A stretch of 64,000 nucleotides of DNA. It comes from an uncultured Spirochaetaceae bacterium. GTDB taxonomy: Bacteria > Spirochaetota > Spirochaetia > Sphaerochaetales > Sphaerochaetaceae. The stretch lies in assembly GCA_944392965.1 (NCBI GenBank), contig CALXYM010000005.1:85986-149985 (forward strand), read 5' to 3'. This document shows positions 17,154-26,040 of this stretch, in pieces; within the stretch, counting starts at the first letter, position 1; each line of letters opens with the position of its first letter. A model generated the notes under the pieces. That model was not told where the DNA came from, ran no database searches, and worked only from the letters and a program-made list of their open reading frames with translations. The position numbers and the translations under genes are program-made.

Positions 17154-20000
17154 ATGAGGAAAAAACTATTCATCGCATACGTGATCGCAGCAGTATTGCT
17201 TGCATCATGTGCTCAAGAAGATCCCATAGGTACGGGAAGAACCGATATGACGATACGCACGGCAAAAGCCACGTCAAGGACGATCATTCCCGTAGGCCCT
17301 GAGATCGTAAGTTATACGGTCTCTCTTGACGGGGAAAGCGAGGATTATGAAGGCTCTTTCACGCTGGAAGAGAATATAACATTCTCCAATATTCTCGTAG
17401 GCCCATACACCGTCACCGTCGAGGCCTTTGACAATCAGAAGATTAAAGTCGCAGAAGGAAGCGAGATCACGAGAGTGACTGCTGACGGAGAGAATAGCGT
17501 CACGATTAATCTTGACTGGCTTGAAGAGGGAACGGGAAAGATGAGCGTTGACATCTCATGGGAAGGGAGAAGCATGAATGGATCAGGGCCATTTGAGGAG
17601 GCACTTGAGAATAAGAGTCTCGGGTTCAGGGCCATGAGGAGTGATGGAGGCGCATATGTAGAGGATATCAAATGGGCAGAGGAAGAGGACTTTACAAACA
17701 AGAAGTTCACCTTCCAGGCCGATAACCTTGAAAAGACCGATGGAACAAGTATCTATTTTGAGATCTACACGATGATCGACGGTGAGCCTCAGGTGATCGC
17801 AGAGACGTTCTATACGGTGATACAGGTTCTACCGAACCTCACATCGAAACCGGATCAGAACGAGAATAACAATTTCAAGATCACAGATGAAAGCATCATA
17901 GAGTATATCAAGAACGTGAGAAAGACATCCGTAACAGCCTCAATAAATGAAAAAGACCCCAAAGGTGCCATAGACATCGCATGGGAATATCCTAAGCTCT
18001 CAAACGGGGAATACAGCGGAACACTGACAGTCACACTTCTTGACAGTGAAGGTGCCGTAATTTCCACTGTTTACAAAGAATATACCCAGAATGATAAGAC
18101 AGGAACTGAAACATTCACAGGCCTTACGCCAAAAAAGTCGTACAAGATCACTTTCCAGAATAAGAGCAGTATGGGCTATTCCACTACCCTCCTTGCACTT
18201 GAGAACATAAGGACAAAAGTCGTCGTGACGGAAATAGCCATCATAAGTAGTATAAAGGATACCTACACGATGGGAGACTCCATCACCATAGAAGCGGAGG
18301 TCAAGCCGGAAGAAGCGACACAGAAGGATTATACGATAGAGGTATCTCCTTCTGACGGTGTGGAGATAAATAATGAGGATAAGAGTGTGAGATTCACGAA
18401 ATCAGGGGATTTTACAATCAAAGTAAAACCTGTTGATGCAAGTTCCACAGCGACAGCGAAAAAGAAAGTGAGAATACTCTTAAGTACTCCCTCTTCATTT
18501 GAATCATCCCTCAGTGAAGATGGAATACTCCTCACATGGGCAAAGGTTGAAAGCGCCTCAGGTTACCTGATAACAAAGACAATCAAGGAAATAAGCAAAA
18601 CAGAGACAATTGAGATAGACTCTAATGAGACTCTTAAATATCTGGATAAGGGTACTTATGCAGGAATGACACACTCTTATACCATCCAAGCAGTAAGTGA
18701 GGATGGCAATCACAATTCCGCAATCAGTGGAACCACGGAAGAGACTATCAAAGCAAGTGACATAACAATCAAACCACCTAAAGACATCGAAAACATCACC
18801 CTACCCCCTATTGATTTTGGTGGAAAATATCTTGTTGAGTACACGGAAAAAGAAAAACATCAGAGCATATCCATCTCCCTTTCAGGAGCCATAGAGAATG
18901 CGAAAAAATACGAATGGCTTCTGAATGGAGAAGAGATAGCATCTTCTGAAAGTTTCACCTCAGACGTCCAGAACATCACCATTGACAACACCAATGAGAA
19001 TCTCAAGATATCGAGTTTTGAGAATGAGAACACCCTTACCCTCGTCGTTACTGTAAATGGAAATAGATATAACATATCAGGTTCCTTCTATGTAATCTCC
19101 GAGGAGCTCGAGAGTATTTCCATCCTCTCAGAGGGTACGGTACCAACTGAGGTACGCTACGGCAGCCCGATAACACTTACTGCCTCATTCACCCCATCAC
19201 CTGTGGACATCGGCTATTCTGATAATCCTCAGGTAAAATGGGAGATCGTAAGCCAGAGTGATGAGAATGTTGCAGAACTGAGCCAGGAAAATGACATAAC
19301 CACACTAACAGCAAAACGAGATGGAACTGTCACGATAAGAGCCACGGCAGTCGCAACAGGTCTTACTGATGAGGTAACGGTGAAGTCGTATATACCGGCG
19401 ACGGATATAGAGCTATCAACTCCAGATCATAATGTTATCGTAAAACAGAAAGACGGAGTAACTGTTACAAATCTGTATTCAGATGAAACATATCCACTAA
19501 GTGCTTCCGCTGTTGCCGCCAATGGAGAGAAGGCTTCATCCTCCCTCCTTTGGTCAACCAATAACAGTGATGTGTTGGAAGTAGATTCATCAACTGGTAG
19601 TCTTACCGCAAAAAATGCAGGGAAAGCAACTATCTCTGTAGAAATAGATGGAATAAAGAAAGAATGGGCAATCACTGTTCTTGATATTGATGTTAAATCA
19701 GGAGAAACTCCACTTACTGATAGCTCTATCAGCGTTCCTGGATGGGCATGGTCAGATCCTGTAAATGTTCAGCTTGTTTTTACAAATAATAATACAGATG
19801 GATACAGCTGTGTCTGGGGCTTGGAAGGAGATGAGAATAAGAAAAAAGATGACTCTTTCGGGCACAATTTTGTCATATCAGAAAATAACTTTACTGCCAG
19901 TTTGAATAGAGGAAGCGATGGCTATAGCTATGCAGTAGGAGCATATTTAAAATTGAACGGGACAACAATAGCAGTAGCAAGTTTCACAGCTACCCCATAA
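17154..20000 (+). CDS. Large surface lipoprotein with Ig-like (Big2-type) domains
   Basis: A 948-residue lipoprotein (MRKKLFIAYVIAAVLLASC; Cys19). An N-terminal beta domain of about 200 residues is followed by FN3-like and Ig-like modules. Two Big2-type domains stand out near the C-terminus: about 655-750 (YGSPITLTASFTP, later DGTVTIRATAVATG) and about 752-845 (LLWSTNNSDVLEVDSSTGSL, then AGKATISVEIDG). Big2 domains occur in intimin-like adhesins and surface proteins. It is the last gene of the operon, followed by a strong terminator. The last 250 bases are more A/T-rich than the rest. Confidence 0.75.
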   Translation: MRKKLFIAYVIAAVLLASCAQEDPIGTGRTDMTIRTAKATSRTIIPVGPEIVSYTVSLDGESEDYEGSFTLEENITFSNILVGPYTVTVEAFDNQKIKVAEGSEITRVTADGENSVTINLDWLEEGTGKMSVDISWEGRSMNGSGPFEEALENKSLGFRAMRSDGGAYVEDIKWAEEEDFTNKKFTFQADNLEKTDGTSIYFEIYTMIDGEPQVIAETFYTVIQVLPNLTSKPDQNENNNFKITDESIIEYIKNVRKTSVTASINEKDPKGAIDIAWEYPKLSNGEYSGTLTVTLLDSEGAVISTVYKEYTQNDKTGTETFTGLTPKKSYKITFQNKSSMGYSTTLLALENIRTKVVVTEIAIISSIKDTYTMGDSITIEAEVKPEEATQKDYTIEVSPSDGVEINNEDKSVRFTKSGDFTIKVKPVDASSTATAKKKVRILLSTPSSFESSLSEDGILLTWAKVESASGYLITKTIKEISKTETIEIDSNETLKYLDKGTYAGMTHSYTIQAVSEDGNHNSAISGTTEETIKASDITIKPPKDIENITLPPIDFGGKYLVEYTEKEKHQSISISLSGAIENAKKYEWLLNGEEIASSESFTSDVQNITIDNTNENLKISSFENENTLTLVVTVNGNRYNISGSFYVISEELESISILSEGTVPTEVRYGSPITLTASFTPSPVDIGYSDNPQVKWEIVSQSDENVAELSQENDITTLTAKRDGTVTIRATAVATGLTDEVTVKSYIPATDIELSTPDHNVIVKQKDGVTVTNLYSDETYPLSASAVAANGEKASSSLLWSTNNSDVLEVDSSTGSLTAKNAGKATISVEIDGIKKEWAITVLDIDVKSGETPLTDSSISVPGWAWSDPVNVQLVFTNNNTDGYSCVWGLEGDENKKKDDSFGHNFVISENNFTASLNRGSDGYSYAVGAYLKLNGTTIAVASFTATP

Positions 20001-20024
20001 AAAAGAACCTATATTAATATTATT

Positions 20025-20064
20025 GGGACAGTGGATATAGAGTCTGCTGTCCCCTTTTATTTTA
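20025..20064 (+). terminator. Terminator of the lipoprotein operon
   Basis: GGGACAG (20025-20031) pairs with CTGTCCC (20047-20053) and is followed by CTTTTATTTT. It marks the end of the six-gene unit. Confidence 0.88.
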
Positions 20065-20073
20065 TGAACATAT

Positions 20074-20213
20074 TATATGGCTAATACTCAAGCATACTCG
20101 ATATCCTGTTTGCCATCTCTTTCAGCTTTGGTACGGGGAAGTGATTTACCGTCAATCCTATCCACTATGAGGATATCCGTACTGTTACGGACTCTCATGT
20201 TGATATTCGTCTT
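20074..20213 (-). pseudogene. Remnant of a second IclR-family regulator gene
   Basis: This stretch is a decayed copy of the intact iclR-type gene 1.4 kb downstream. Positions 20074-20130 match the gene's 3' end (about 21509-21567), and 20131-20213 match an internal part (about 21901-21984), with roughly 330 bases between them missing. Matches are strong but not perfect (about one change in eight), and orientation is the same. It has no start and cannot encode a protein. The two copies flank the ATPase gene. Confidence 0.85.
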
Positions 20214-20288
20214 AATATCGGATATTTCCTAAAAAAATCCTAGTTTAATTCGGAAAATTTTGATATAATTCCGAGTATAGGTTATAAT

Positions 20289-21446
20289 ATGGAATACATC
20301 AAGAGAGTACTGAGAATTGAAGATTTACTGGAAGAAAGCTCTCTGTTCCTGTTTGGCCCGAGGATGACAGGAAAGACATCATATATTGAGAACGAAATAC
20401 AGAGGAAAGCTATTCTCTCTATTACTTTCCTTGATGGAGATACCCTTGATGCATTCTACCATAATCCTGTCCTCCTAAGATCAATGCTGGCCGGAAAGAC
20501 AGAAGGTTTTGTGATAGTCGATGAAGTCCAGCTCTTTCCCCCTATCCTGCTTGACATCCAGCACATCATGACGCATAACAATATCCAGTTCCTGCTTACG
20601 GGTTCCAGTGCAAGGAAGCTTAAGAAGAGCGGTAACAATCTACTAGGAGGAAGGGCAGGAATCGTATCAATGCACCCTCTTGTATGGAAGGAAATAAGGG
20701 ACAGGAATCCTGATCTTGATTCCATTTTCACAACAGGAATGCTTCCTAAGGTGATCCAGTCGAAATCATACCAGATACAGCTTAGGAATTATGTCAGGGG
20801 TTATCTCGATAATGAGATCGCTGCCGGGGGAGAAAGACGGAATATCGGGGTTTTCAGCAGTTTTCTCACTTTTGCAGCTTCTGAGAATACGGAGCTGATG
20901 AATTTCTCAAATGTATCTAGGGATATCGGTATGTCATCTGATACGATCAAGGAATGATATCAGATACTTGTGGATACTTTTATCGGATACTATCTCAGGC
21001 CCTACAGAAAAGGGTCTAAAAGAATCCCTGTGAACACATCAAAATTCTATTTCTTCGATGTCGGAGTTGCAAGAACCGCAGCTAGAATGCCTGTCCCATC
21101 TGAGACCATGACGGAATACGGTAAGATGTTTGAGAACTACATCTTCATGGAGCTTAAGGCATACATAGATTACAACATGACGGACGACGAGCTCTATTTC
21201 TGGCGCACCCGCGAAGGATATGAGGTTGATTTCATCATTGAGAATAAGGTGGCTATTGAGGTGAAAACCTCTAAGAACATCACAAAAAAAGATATGAAAG
21301 GAATAAGAGCGTTCATGGAAGAAAATGCAGTGCGGGAATATATCATCGTATGTAGAGAACTCTTTGAACGTACTACTGAGGATGGGATTAGGATAGTCCC
21401 ATGGAAGCTTTTTCTGGATGAGCTCTGGGATGATAAGATAATATAA
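20289..21446 (+). pseudogene. AAA-type ATPase with DUF4143 domain, interrupted by one in-frame stop
   Basis: The reading frame encodes a full-length (about 385 codon) member of the AAA_14/DUF4143 family except for a TGA at 20955-20957. Before it are a Walker A (GPRMTGKT, about residues 23-30), Walker B (FVIVDEVQ, about 74-81) and the LLTGSSARKL sensor region. After it come YQILVDTFIGYYLRPY and a nuclease-like EVDFIIENKVAIEVKTSKN segment, typical of the C-terminal DUF4143 part. The stop falls where relatives have a helix linking both halves, and TGG to TGA is an easy change. Family members are selfish-looking, often horizontally moved genes of unclear role. It has its own terminator. Confidence 0.85.
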
Positions 21447-21458
21447 CATGGAATGTTC

Positions 21459-21499
21459 GAAGAGGACGCCCAATATAAGAACCCGTCCTCTTCTTTTTT
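21459..21499 (+). terminator. Terminator after the ATPase gene
   Basis: Perfect 10-bp stem GAAGAGGACG/CGTCCTCTTC (21459-21468 with 21484-21493) followed by TTTTTT. It lies 12 bases past the ATPase stop codon and separates it from the convergent IclR gene. Confidence 0.9.
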
Positions 21500-21507
21500 A
21501 GTTGTGG

Positions 21508-22290
21508 TTATACGGCGTAATACCCAAGCATACTCGATATCCTACTTGCCATCTCTTTCAGCTTTGGGATAGTGTTCTCTATCTCCTCTGCACTCATATT
21601 GGGTTCAAGGGCGCTTGCGGAAATGGCTGCCACGATAACTCCATCGGCATTGAATATCGGAACAGCAGAACAATTGTCTCCGCTTATATATTCATTCCTG
21701 TCCCTCCCTACTCCTTCCTTTCTGACCTTCTCAAGCTCTTTTAAGAGTAAATCAGGATCTGTGATCGTATCGGGAGTGAATGCTTTGAGCCCACCTGCGG
21801 CTTCTATCATGGAAGAGACCTCTTCTGCATTCATCTGAGAGCAGAGAACCTTTCCCAAACCTGTACAGTGAAATGGTATGATGCGCCCGGGAGTGAAATA
21901 TGTACGGGGCAGGGATTTCCCGTCAATTCTATCTACTATAAGGATATCCGTACCATTACGGACTCCCATGTTGATATTCGCCTTCTGGAAATTCGTCCAT
22001 AGCAATTCCAGATAAGGCATTGTAAGCTTCCTTATCTCAAGGGATTGCAAGGCGACTCTGGAAAGGCTCAAGCATTTCAGGGAGAGAGAGAAGAGTCCCG
22101 TCTTTGGATTCTTATCCAGATACCCCGCACTCTGAATACTCGACAAGAGACGGAAGGCCATATTGCTGTTCACATCAAGCTCATCGCATACATCCTGAAT
22201 GGAAAGAGGCCCTTGATGCCTGGCAGCCAGATCAAGAATGCGAAAACATCTCTCAACGACCTTTATATTGTATTTCTCCGTATCATTCAT
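21508..22290 (-). CDS. IclR-family transcriptional regulator
   Basis: A 260-residue regulator with an N-terminal winged-helix domain (about residues 8-75: KVVERCFRILDLAARHQGPLS, then NMAFRLLSSIQSAGYL) and a C-terminal effector-binding domain ending near residue 250. IclR proteins usually control sugar-acid, glyoxylate or aromatic catabolism, so the sugar-acid module at 5945-8988 is a possible but unproven target. A decayed partial copy lies at 20074-20213. It is transcribed alone, divergent from nrdA. Confidence 0.88.
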   Translation of the reverse strand: MNDTEKYNIKVVERCFRILDLAARHQGPLSIQDVCDELDVNSNMAFRLLSSIQSAGYLDKNPKTGLFSLSLKCLSLSRVALQSLEIRKLTMPYLELLWTNFQKANINMGVRNGTDILIVDRIDGKSLPRTYFTPGRIIPFHCTGLGKVLCSQMNAEEVSSMIEAAGGLKAFTPDTITDPDLLLKELEKVRKEGVGRDRNEYISGDNCSAVPIFNADGVIVAAISASALEPNMSAEEIENTIPKLKEMASRISSMLGYYAV

Positions 22291-22412
22291 AAAAGCACTC
22301 CCGAAAATATATTAGCATTATAAATCATATGAAAAAGAAAATCATTTATCAAAAAGATATTAATCTCCGTCTAGATGGTAAATCAAAAATTTACTTACAT
22401 CCTCTTTTTTAA

Positions 22413-22441
22413 TTTACAGCTTTCCTATAATATCCTTTTGA
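22413..22441 (+). promoter_or_regulatory. Promoter of the nrdA-nrdB operon
   Basis: TTTACA (22413-22418) and TATAAT (22436-22441) are spaced 17 bp apart, 26 bases upstream of the nrdA start. I see no obvious NrdR box nearby. Confidence 0.65.
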
Positions 22442-22466
22442 TAATCATTTCTATTAAGGATACCAG

Positions 22467-24983
22467 ATGACAATAACAAAAAGAGACGGAAGCAAGGAAG
22501 ATTACAACAGCGAAAAAATCGTGAATGCCATAAGAAAGGCGTTTGATGCTTCAAATGAGAAATATGATGAAAAGACACTTCTTGATCTGCTTGAAAAGGT
22601 GGAGGAGAAAATAGGAACTCCTGATTCCATAGAAGTGGAAGGTATTCAGGACAGGGTTGAAGAGGCCCTGATGGAGTCAGGATTTTTCCAGGTTGCGAAA
22701 CGCTATATCCTTTTTAGGGAGCAGAGGAGCAGGCTCAGGGAGGAGAGGAAAAGTCTTGAATCTGTATTGAAGGAGGAAGGAATAGATCCAATCCTCACAA
22801 AGATACAGGGTGAATTCCCTTTCCCTGATTATTCTCTCAAGATATTGGAGACTAAGTTCCTCTCCTTTTATAAGGAAGGAATGGATGAGAAGGAGAAGCT
22901 TGATGCTTTGGTAAAGGCCGCAGTAGAGCTGACGAAACCCGAGGTTCCAAGGTGGGAGATAATCGCAGCCCGCTTTTTAAACTACAAATTCAAGAAGGAG
23001 CTTAAAAAGAGTCTTGAGAAGAGAAATATAAACTCATTCTCAGAAAAGATCGCATATCTTACAGAGGAGGGACTCTACGGGGAATACATCAGCAGAGGAT
23101 ATACGAAGAAGGAACTTGATGAGGCTTCATCCTACATAAAAGAGGAGAGGGAGGATCTTTTCACATATGCGGGCCTTGAGCTTCTTCTGAAACGCTATGT
23201 AATAAAAAGCCATCAGGGAGAGCTTCTTGAAACTCCAGAGGAGATGTTCCTTGGAATCGCACTGCATCTGGCACTGAATGAGAAATCAGACAGGATGGGA
23301 TATGTGAGGAAGTTCTATGACATGCTCTCCCTTCTCCAGGTGACGATGGCGACCCCTACCCTCTCAAATGCAAGAAAACCTTACCACCAGCTCTCATCGT
23401 GCTTCATAGATGTCGTACCGGACAGTCTGAACGGTATATACCGCAGTCTCGATAACTTCGCAAAGGTCTCAAAATTCGGAGGCGGCATGGGCCTTTATTT
23501 CGGAAAAGTAAGGGCAAACGGATCATCGATCCGTGGCTTTGAGGGAGCTGCAGGAGGAATAATACGATGGATCCGTCTTGTAAACGATACTGCAGTAGCT
23601 GTTGATCAGCTAGGTGTCAGAAGTGGAGCTGTCGCCGTCTACCTCGATGTGTGGCACAGGGATCTTCCCGAATTTCTGAACCTCAGGACAAACAATGGGG
23701 ATGACAGGATGAAAGCCCATGACGTATTCCCCGCCGTCTGCTATCCCGATTATTTCTGGCGCCTTGCAAAAGAGGATCTGAACGCCCCATGGTATATGAT
23801 GTGTCCTCATGAAATACTCACTATCAAAGGCTATGCCCTTGAAGATTACTGGGGAGAGGAATGGGAGAAGAGGTACATAGAGTGCGTGAATGATGCAAGA
23901 ATCAAGAAGAGGGTCATGAGCATCAAGGACATAGTACGCCTCATACTCAAAAGCGCCGTTGAAACGGGAACGCCCTTCGCATTCAACAGGGATACCGTCA
24001 ACAGGGCTAATCCTAACAAGCACTGTGGCATTATATACTCCTCAAACCTCTGTACCGAGATCGCACAGAACATGTCCCCCATCGAGGAGATATCGATTAG
24101 GATGGAAAGCGAGGACGGTGACCCGATCGTCGTGACAAAGGCAAGGCCTGGGGATTTCGTAGTCTGCAATCTTGCATCCATCTCTCTTGGTAACATAGAT
24201 GTGAAGAATGAGGATGAGGTAAGGCGGATAGTCCGGACCGCCGTCAGGGCACTTGATAACGTAATAGACTTGAACTTCTACCCTCTTGAGTATGCTAAAT
24301 ACACAAACAGGCGGTATCGGGCAATCGGACTTGGTGTCTCAGGCTATCATCATATGCTTGCAAAGAACGGGATCAAATGGGAAAGCCAGGAACACCTTGA
24401 ATTCGTGGATTCCCTCTTTGAGACGATTAACCATGCTGCTATCGAGGAATCATGCGAGATTGCAAAGGAAAAAGGTACCTATGAATTCTTCCACGGTTCA
24501 GAGTGGGAAAGCGGAGAGTATTTCCATCGTCGCGGGTATGAGGGTGAGAGATGGGAACGCCTTGAGAAAAAGGTCCGGGAAAACGGCATGAGGAACGCGT
24601 ATCTTCTTGCAATCGCGCCAACAAGCAGCACGAGTATCATCGCAGGAACAAGTGCGGGAGTGGATCCCGTGATGAAGAGGTTCTTCTACGAGGAGAAGAA
24701 AGGGGAAATGCTTGCACGCCTTGCACCTGAGCTTAGTCCTGCGACTTGGTGGTACTATAAGAACGCACATGAGATCGACCAGAGCTGGTCTGTAAAGGCC
24801 TCGGGAATAAGACAGCGCCACATAGACCAGGCACAGTCAATGAACCTTTATATAACAAACGACTATACCATGAAGCAAGTACTCTCCCTTTATATCCTGG
24901 CATGGGAAGTAGGAGTAAAGTCCATCTACTACATCAGAAGTAAATCGCTTGAAGTAGAAGAATGTGAATCATGTTCATCATAG
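22467..24983 (+). CDS. nrdA: Ribonucleoside-diphosphate reductase, alpha (large) subunit
   Basis: The 838-residue protein reduces ribonucleoside diphosphates to deoxyribonucleotides. It starts with an ATP-cone (residues 1-90; TKRDGSKEDYNSEKIVNAIR) for allosteric activity control. The redox pair is Cys312 (LSSCFID) and Cys567 (VCNLA), and the thiyl radical cysteine is Cys529 in SNLCTEI, with Asn527 and Glu531 alongside. The C-terminus ends in ECESCSS, the mobile cysteine pair that re-reduces the active site. The beta-subunit gene follows 13 bases later. SD AAGGA is six bases before the ATG. Confidence 0.95.
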   Translation: MTITKRDGSKEDYNSEKIVNAIRKAFDASNEKYDEKTLLDLLEKVEEKIGTPDSIEVEGIQDRVEEALMESGFFQVAKRYILFREQRSRLREERKSLESVLKEEGIDPILTKIQGEFPFPDYSLKILETKFLSFYKEGMDEKEKLDALVKAAVELTKPEVPRWEIIAARFLNYKFKKELKKSLEKRNINSFSEKIAYLTEEGLYGEYISRGYTKKELDEASSYIKEEREDLFTYAGLELLLKRYVIKSHQGELLETPEEMFLGIALHLALNEKSDRMGYVRKFYDMLSLLQVTMATPTLSNARKPYHQLSSCFIDVVPDSLNGIYRSLDNFAKVSKFGGGMGLYFGKVRANGSSIRGFEGAAGGIIRWIRLVNDTAVAVDQLGVRSGAVAVYLDVWHRDLPEFLNLRTNNGDDRMKAHDVFPAVCYPDYFWRLAKEDLNAPWYMMCPHEILTIKGYALEDYWGEEWEKRYIECVNDARIKKRVMSIKDIVRLILKSAVETGTPFAFNRDTVNRANPNKHCGIIYSSNLCTEIAQNMSPIEEISIRMESEDGDPIVVTKARPGDFVVCNLASISLGNIDVKNEDEVRRIVRTAVRALDNVIDLNFYPLEYAKYTNRRYRAIGLGVSGYHHMLAKNGIKWESQEHLEFVDSLFETINHAAIEESCEIAKEKGTYEFFHGSEWESGEYFHRRGYEGERWERLEKKVRENGMRNAYLLAIAPTSSTSIIAGTSAGVDPVMKRFFYEEKKGEMLARLAPELSPATWWYYKNAHEIDQSWSVKASGIRQRHIDQAQSMNLYITNDYTMKQVLSLYILAWEVGVKSIYYIRSKSLEVEECESCSS

Positions 24984-24996
24984 GAGGAGAAAGACG

Positions 24997-26040
24997 ATGG
25001 AAGAATTGAAAAAGAAACCATTATTCAACCCTGAAGGGGATACGGATGTACGCCTAAGGCGTATGATAGGTGGAAATACTACGAATCTGAATGATTTCAA
25101 CAACCTGAAATACACGTGGACAAGCGACTGGTACCGTCAGGCAATGAACAACTTCTGGATTCCTGAGGAGATAAACCTCAATCAGGATCTCAAGGACTAC
25201 CATAAGCTCCTTCCTGCAGAGAGGACGGCATACGACAAGATTCTCTCTTTCCTCGTATTCCTCGATTCTCTTCAGACGGCGAATCTTCCGAATGTCGGGG
25301 AGTACATCACGGCAAACGAGGTAAACCTCTGCCTGCACATCCAGACATTCCAGGAATGTATCCATTCCCAGAGTTATTCATATATGCTCGATACGATCTG
25401 TTCTCCTAACGAAAGGGACAGCATACTCTTCCAGTGGAAGGATGACGAGCACCTTTTGAGGAGAAACACGTTCATAGGAAACTGCTATAATGATTTTCTT
25501 GAACATAAGGATCTATTCCATCTGATGAAAGTACTTTTCGCGAACTACATCCTCGAAGGTATCTATTTCTACTCGGGATTTATGTTCTTCTACAACCTCT
25601 CCAGAAATGGGAAAATGCCAGGTTCTGCTCAGGAAATCAGATACATAAACCGTGATGAGAACACCCATCTCTGGCTTTTCAGAAACATAATACTTGAACT
25701 GAAAAAAGAAGAAGGAGAGATGTTCACTCCAGATAAGATCGAAGTATATAAAGGAATGCTTGAAGAAGGTGTCAGACAGGAGATCGCATGGGGACACTAT
25801 GTCATCGGGGACGCAATTCCAGGCTTAAACAAGAAAATGCTCACCGACTACATAACATACCTTGGCAACCTCAGATGGACGAGTCTCGGATTCGACACAC
25901 TCTATCCAGGATACGAGGAAGAACCGGAGGATATGGCATGGGTAAGCCAGTACTCGAATGCGAACATGGTCAAGACGGACTTCTTTGAGGCCAGAAGCAC
26001 CGCATATGCGAAAGCCACTGCCCTCGTGGATGATCTATAA
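24997..26040 (+). CDS. nrdB: Ribonucleoside-diphosphate reductase, beta (small) subunit
   Basis: A 347-residue diiron protein that makes the radical for NrdA. Metal ligands are Asp90 (VFLDSLQ), Glu120 and His123 (QECIHSQSY), Glu187 (ILEGIY), Glu221 and His224 (RDENTH). Tyr127 is in the position of the stable radical tyrosine, so this is a class Ia-type subunit, not the tyrosine-less class Ic. The start is fixed by AGGAGG; an ATG 33 bases upstream inside nrdA lacks an SD. Its 3' end overlaps the convergent deaminase gene by 6 bp. Confidence 0.95.
   Translation: MEELKKKPLFNPEGDTDVRLRRMIGGNTTNLNDFNNLKYTWTSDWYRQAMNNFWIPEEINLNQDLKDYHKLLPAERTAYDKILSFLVFLDSLQTANLPNVGEYITANEVNLCLHIQTFQECIHSQSYSYMLDTICSPNERDSILFQWKDDEHLLRRNTFIGNCYNDFLEHKDLFHLMKVLFANYILEGIYFYSGFMFFYNLSRNGKMPGSAQEIRYINRDENTHLWLFRNIILELKKEEGEMFTPDKIEVYKGMLEEGVRQEIAWGHYVIGDAIPGLNKKMLTDYITYLGNLRWTSLGFDTLYPGYEEEPEDMAWVSQYSNANMVKTDFFEARSTAYAKATALVDDL

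Noticed and set aside
9349..20000. A CRISPR or DNA-repeat array in the large repeat proteins
   Set aside because: The repeats are diverged protein domains of about 90 residues; no short, regularly spaced identical DNA repeats are present.
20955..20957. TGA read as tryptophan (altered code)
   Set aside because: Many clear genes here, such as clpX and the feo-linked small genes, end in TGA at the expected length, so the standard code applies.
22291..22466. NrdR box or riboswitch upstream of nrdA
   Set aside because: A plain promoter is visible but no paired NrdR-like boxes or conserved riboswitch core could be found by eye.
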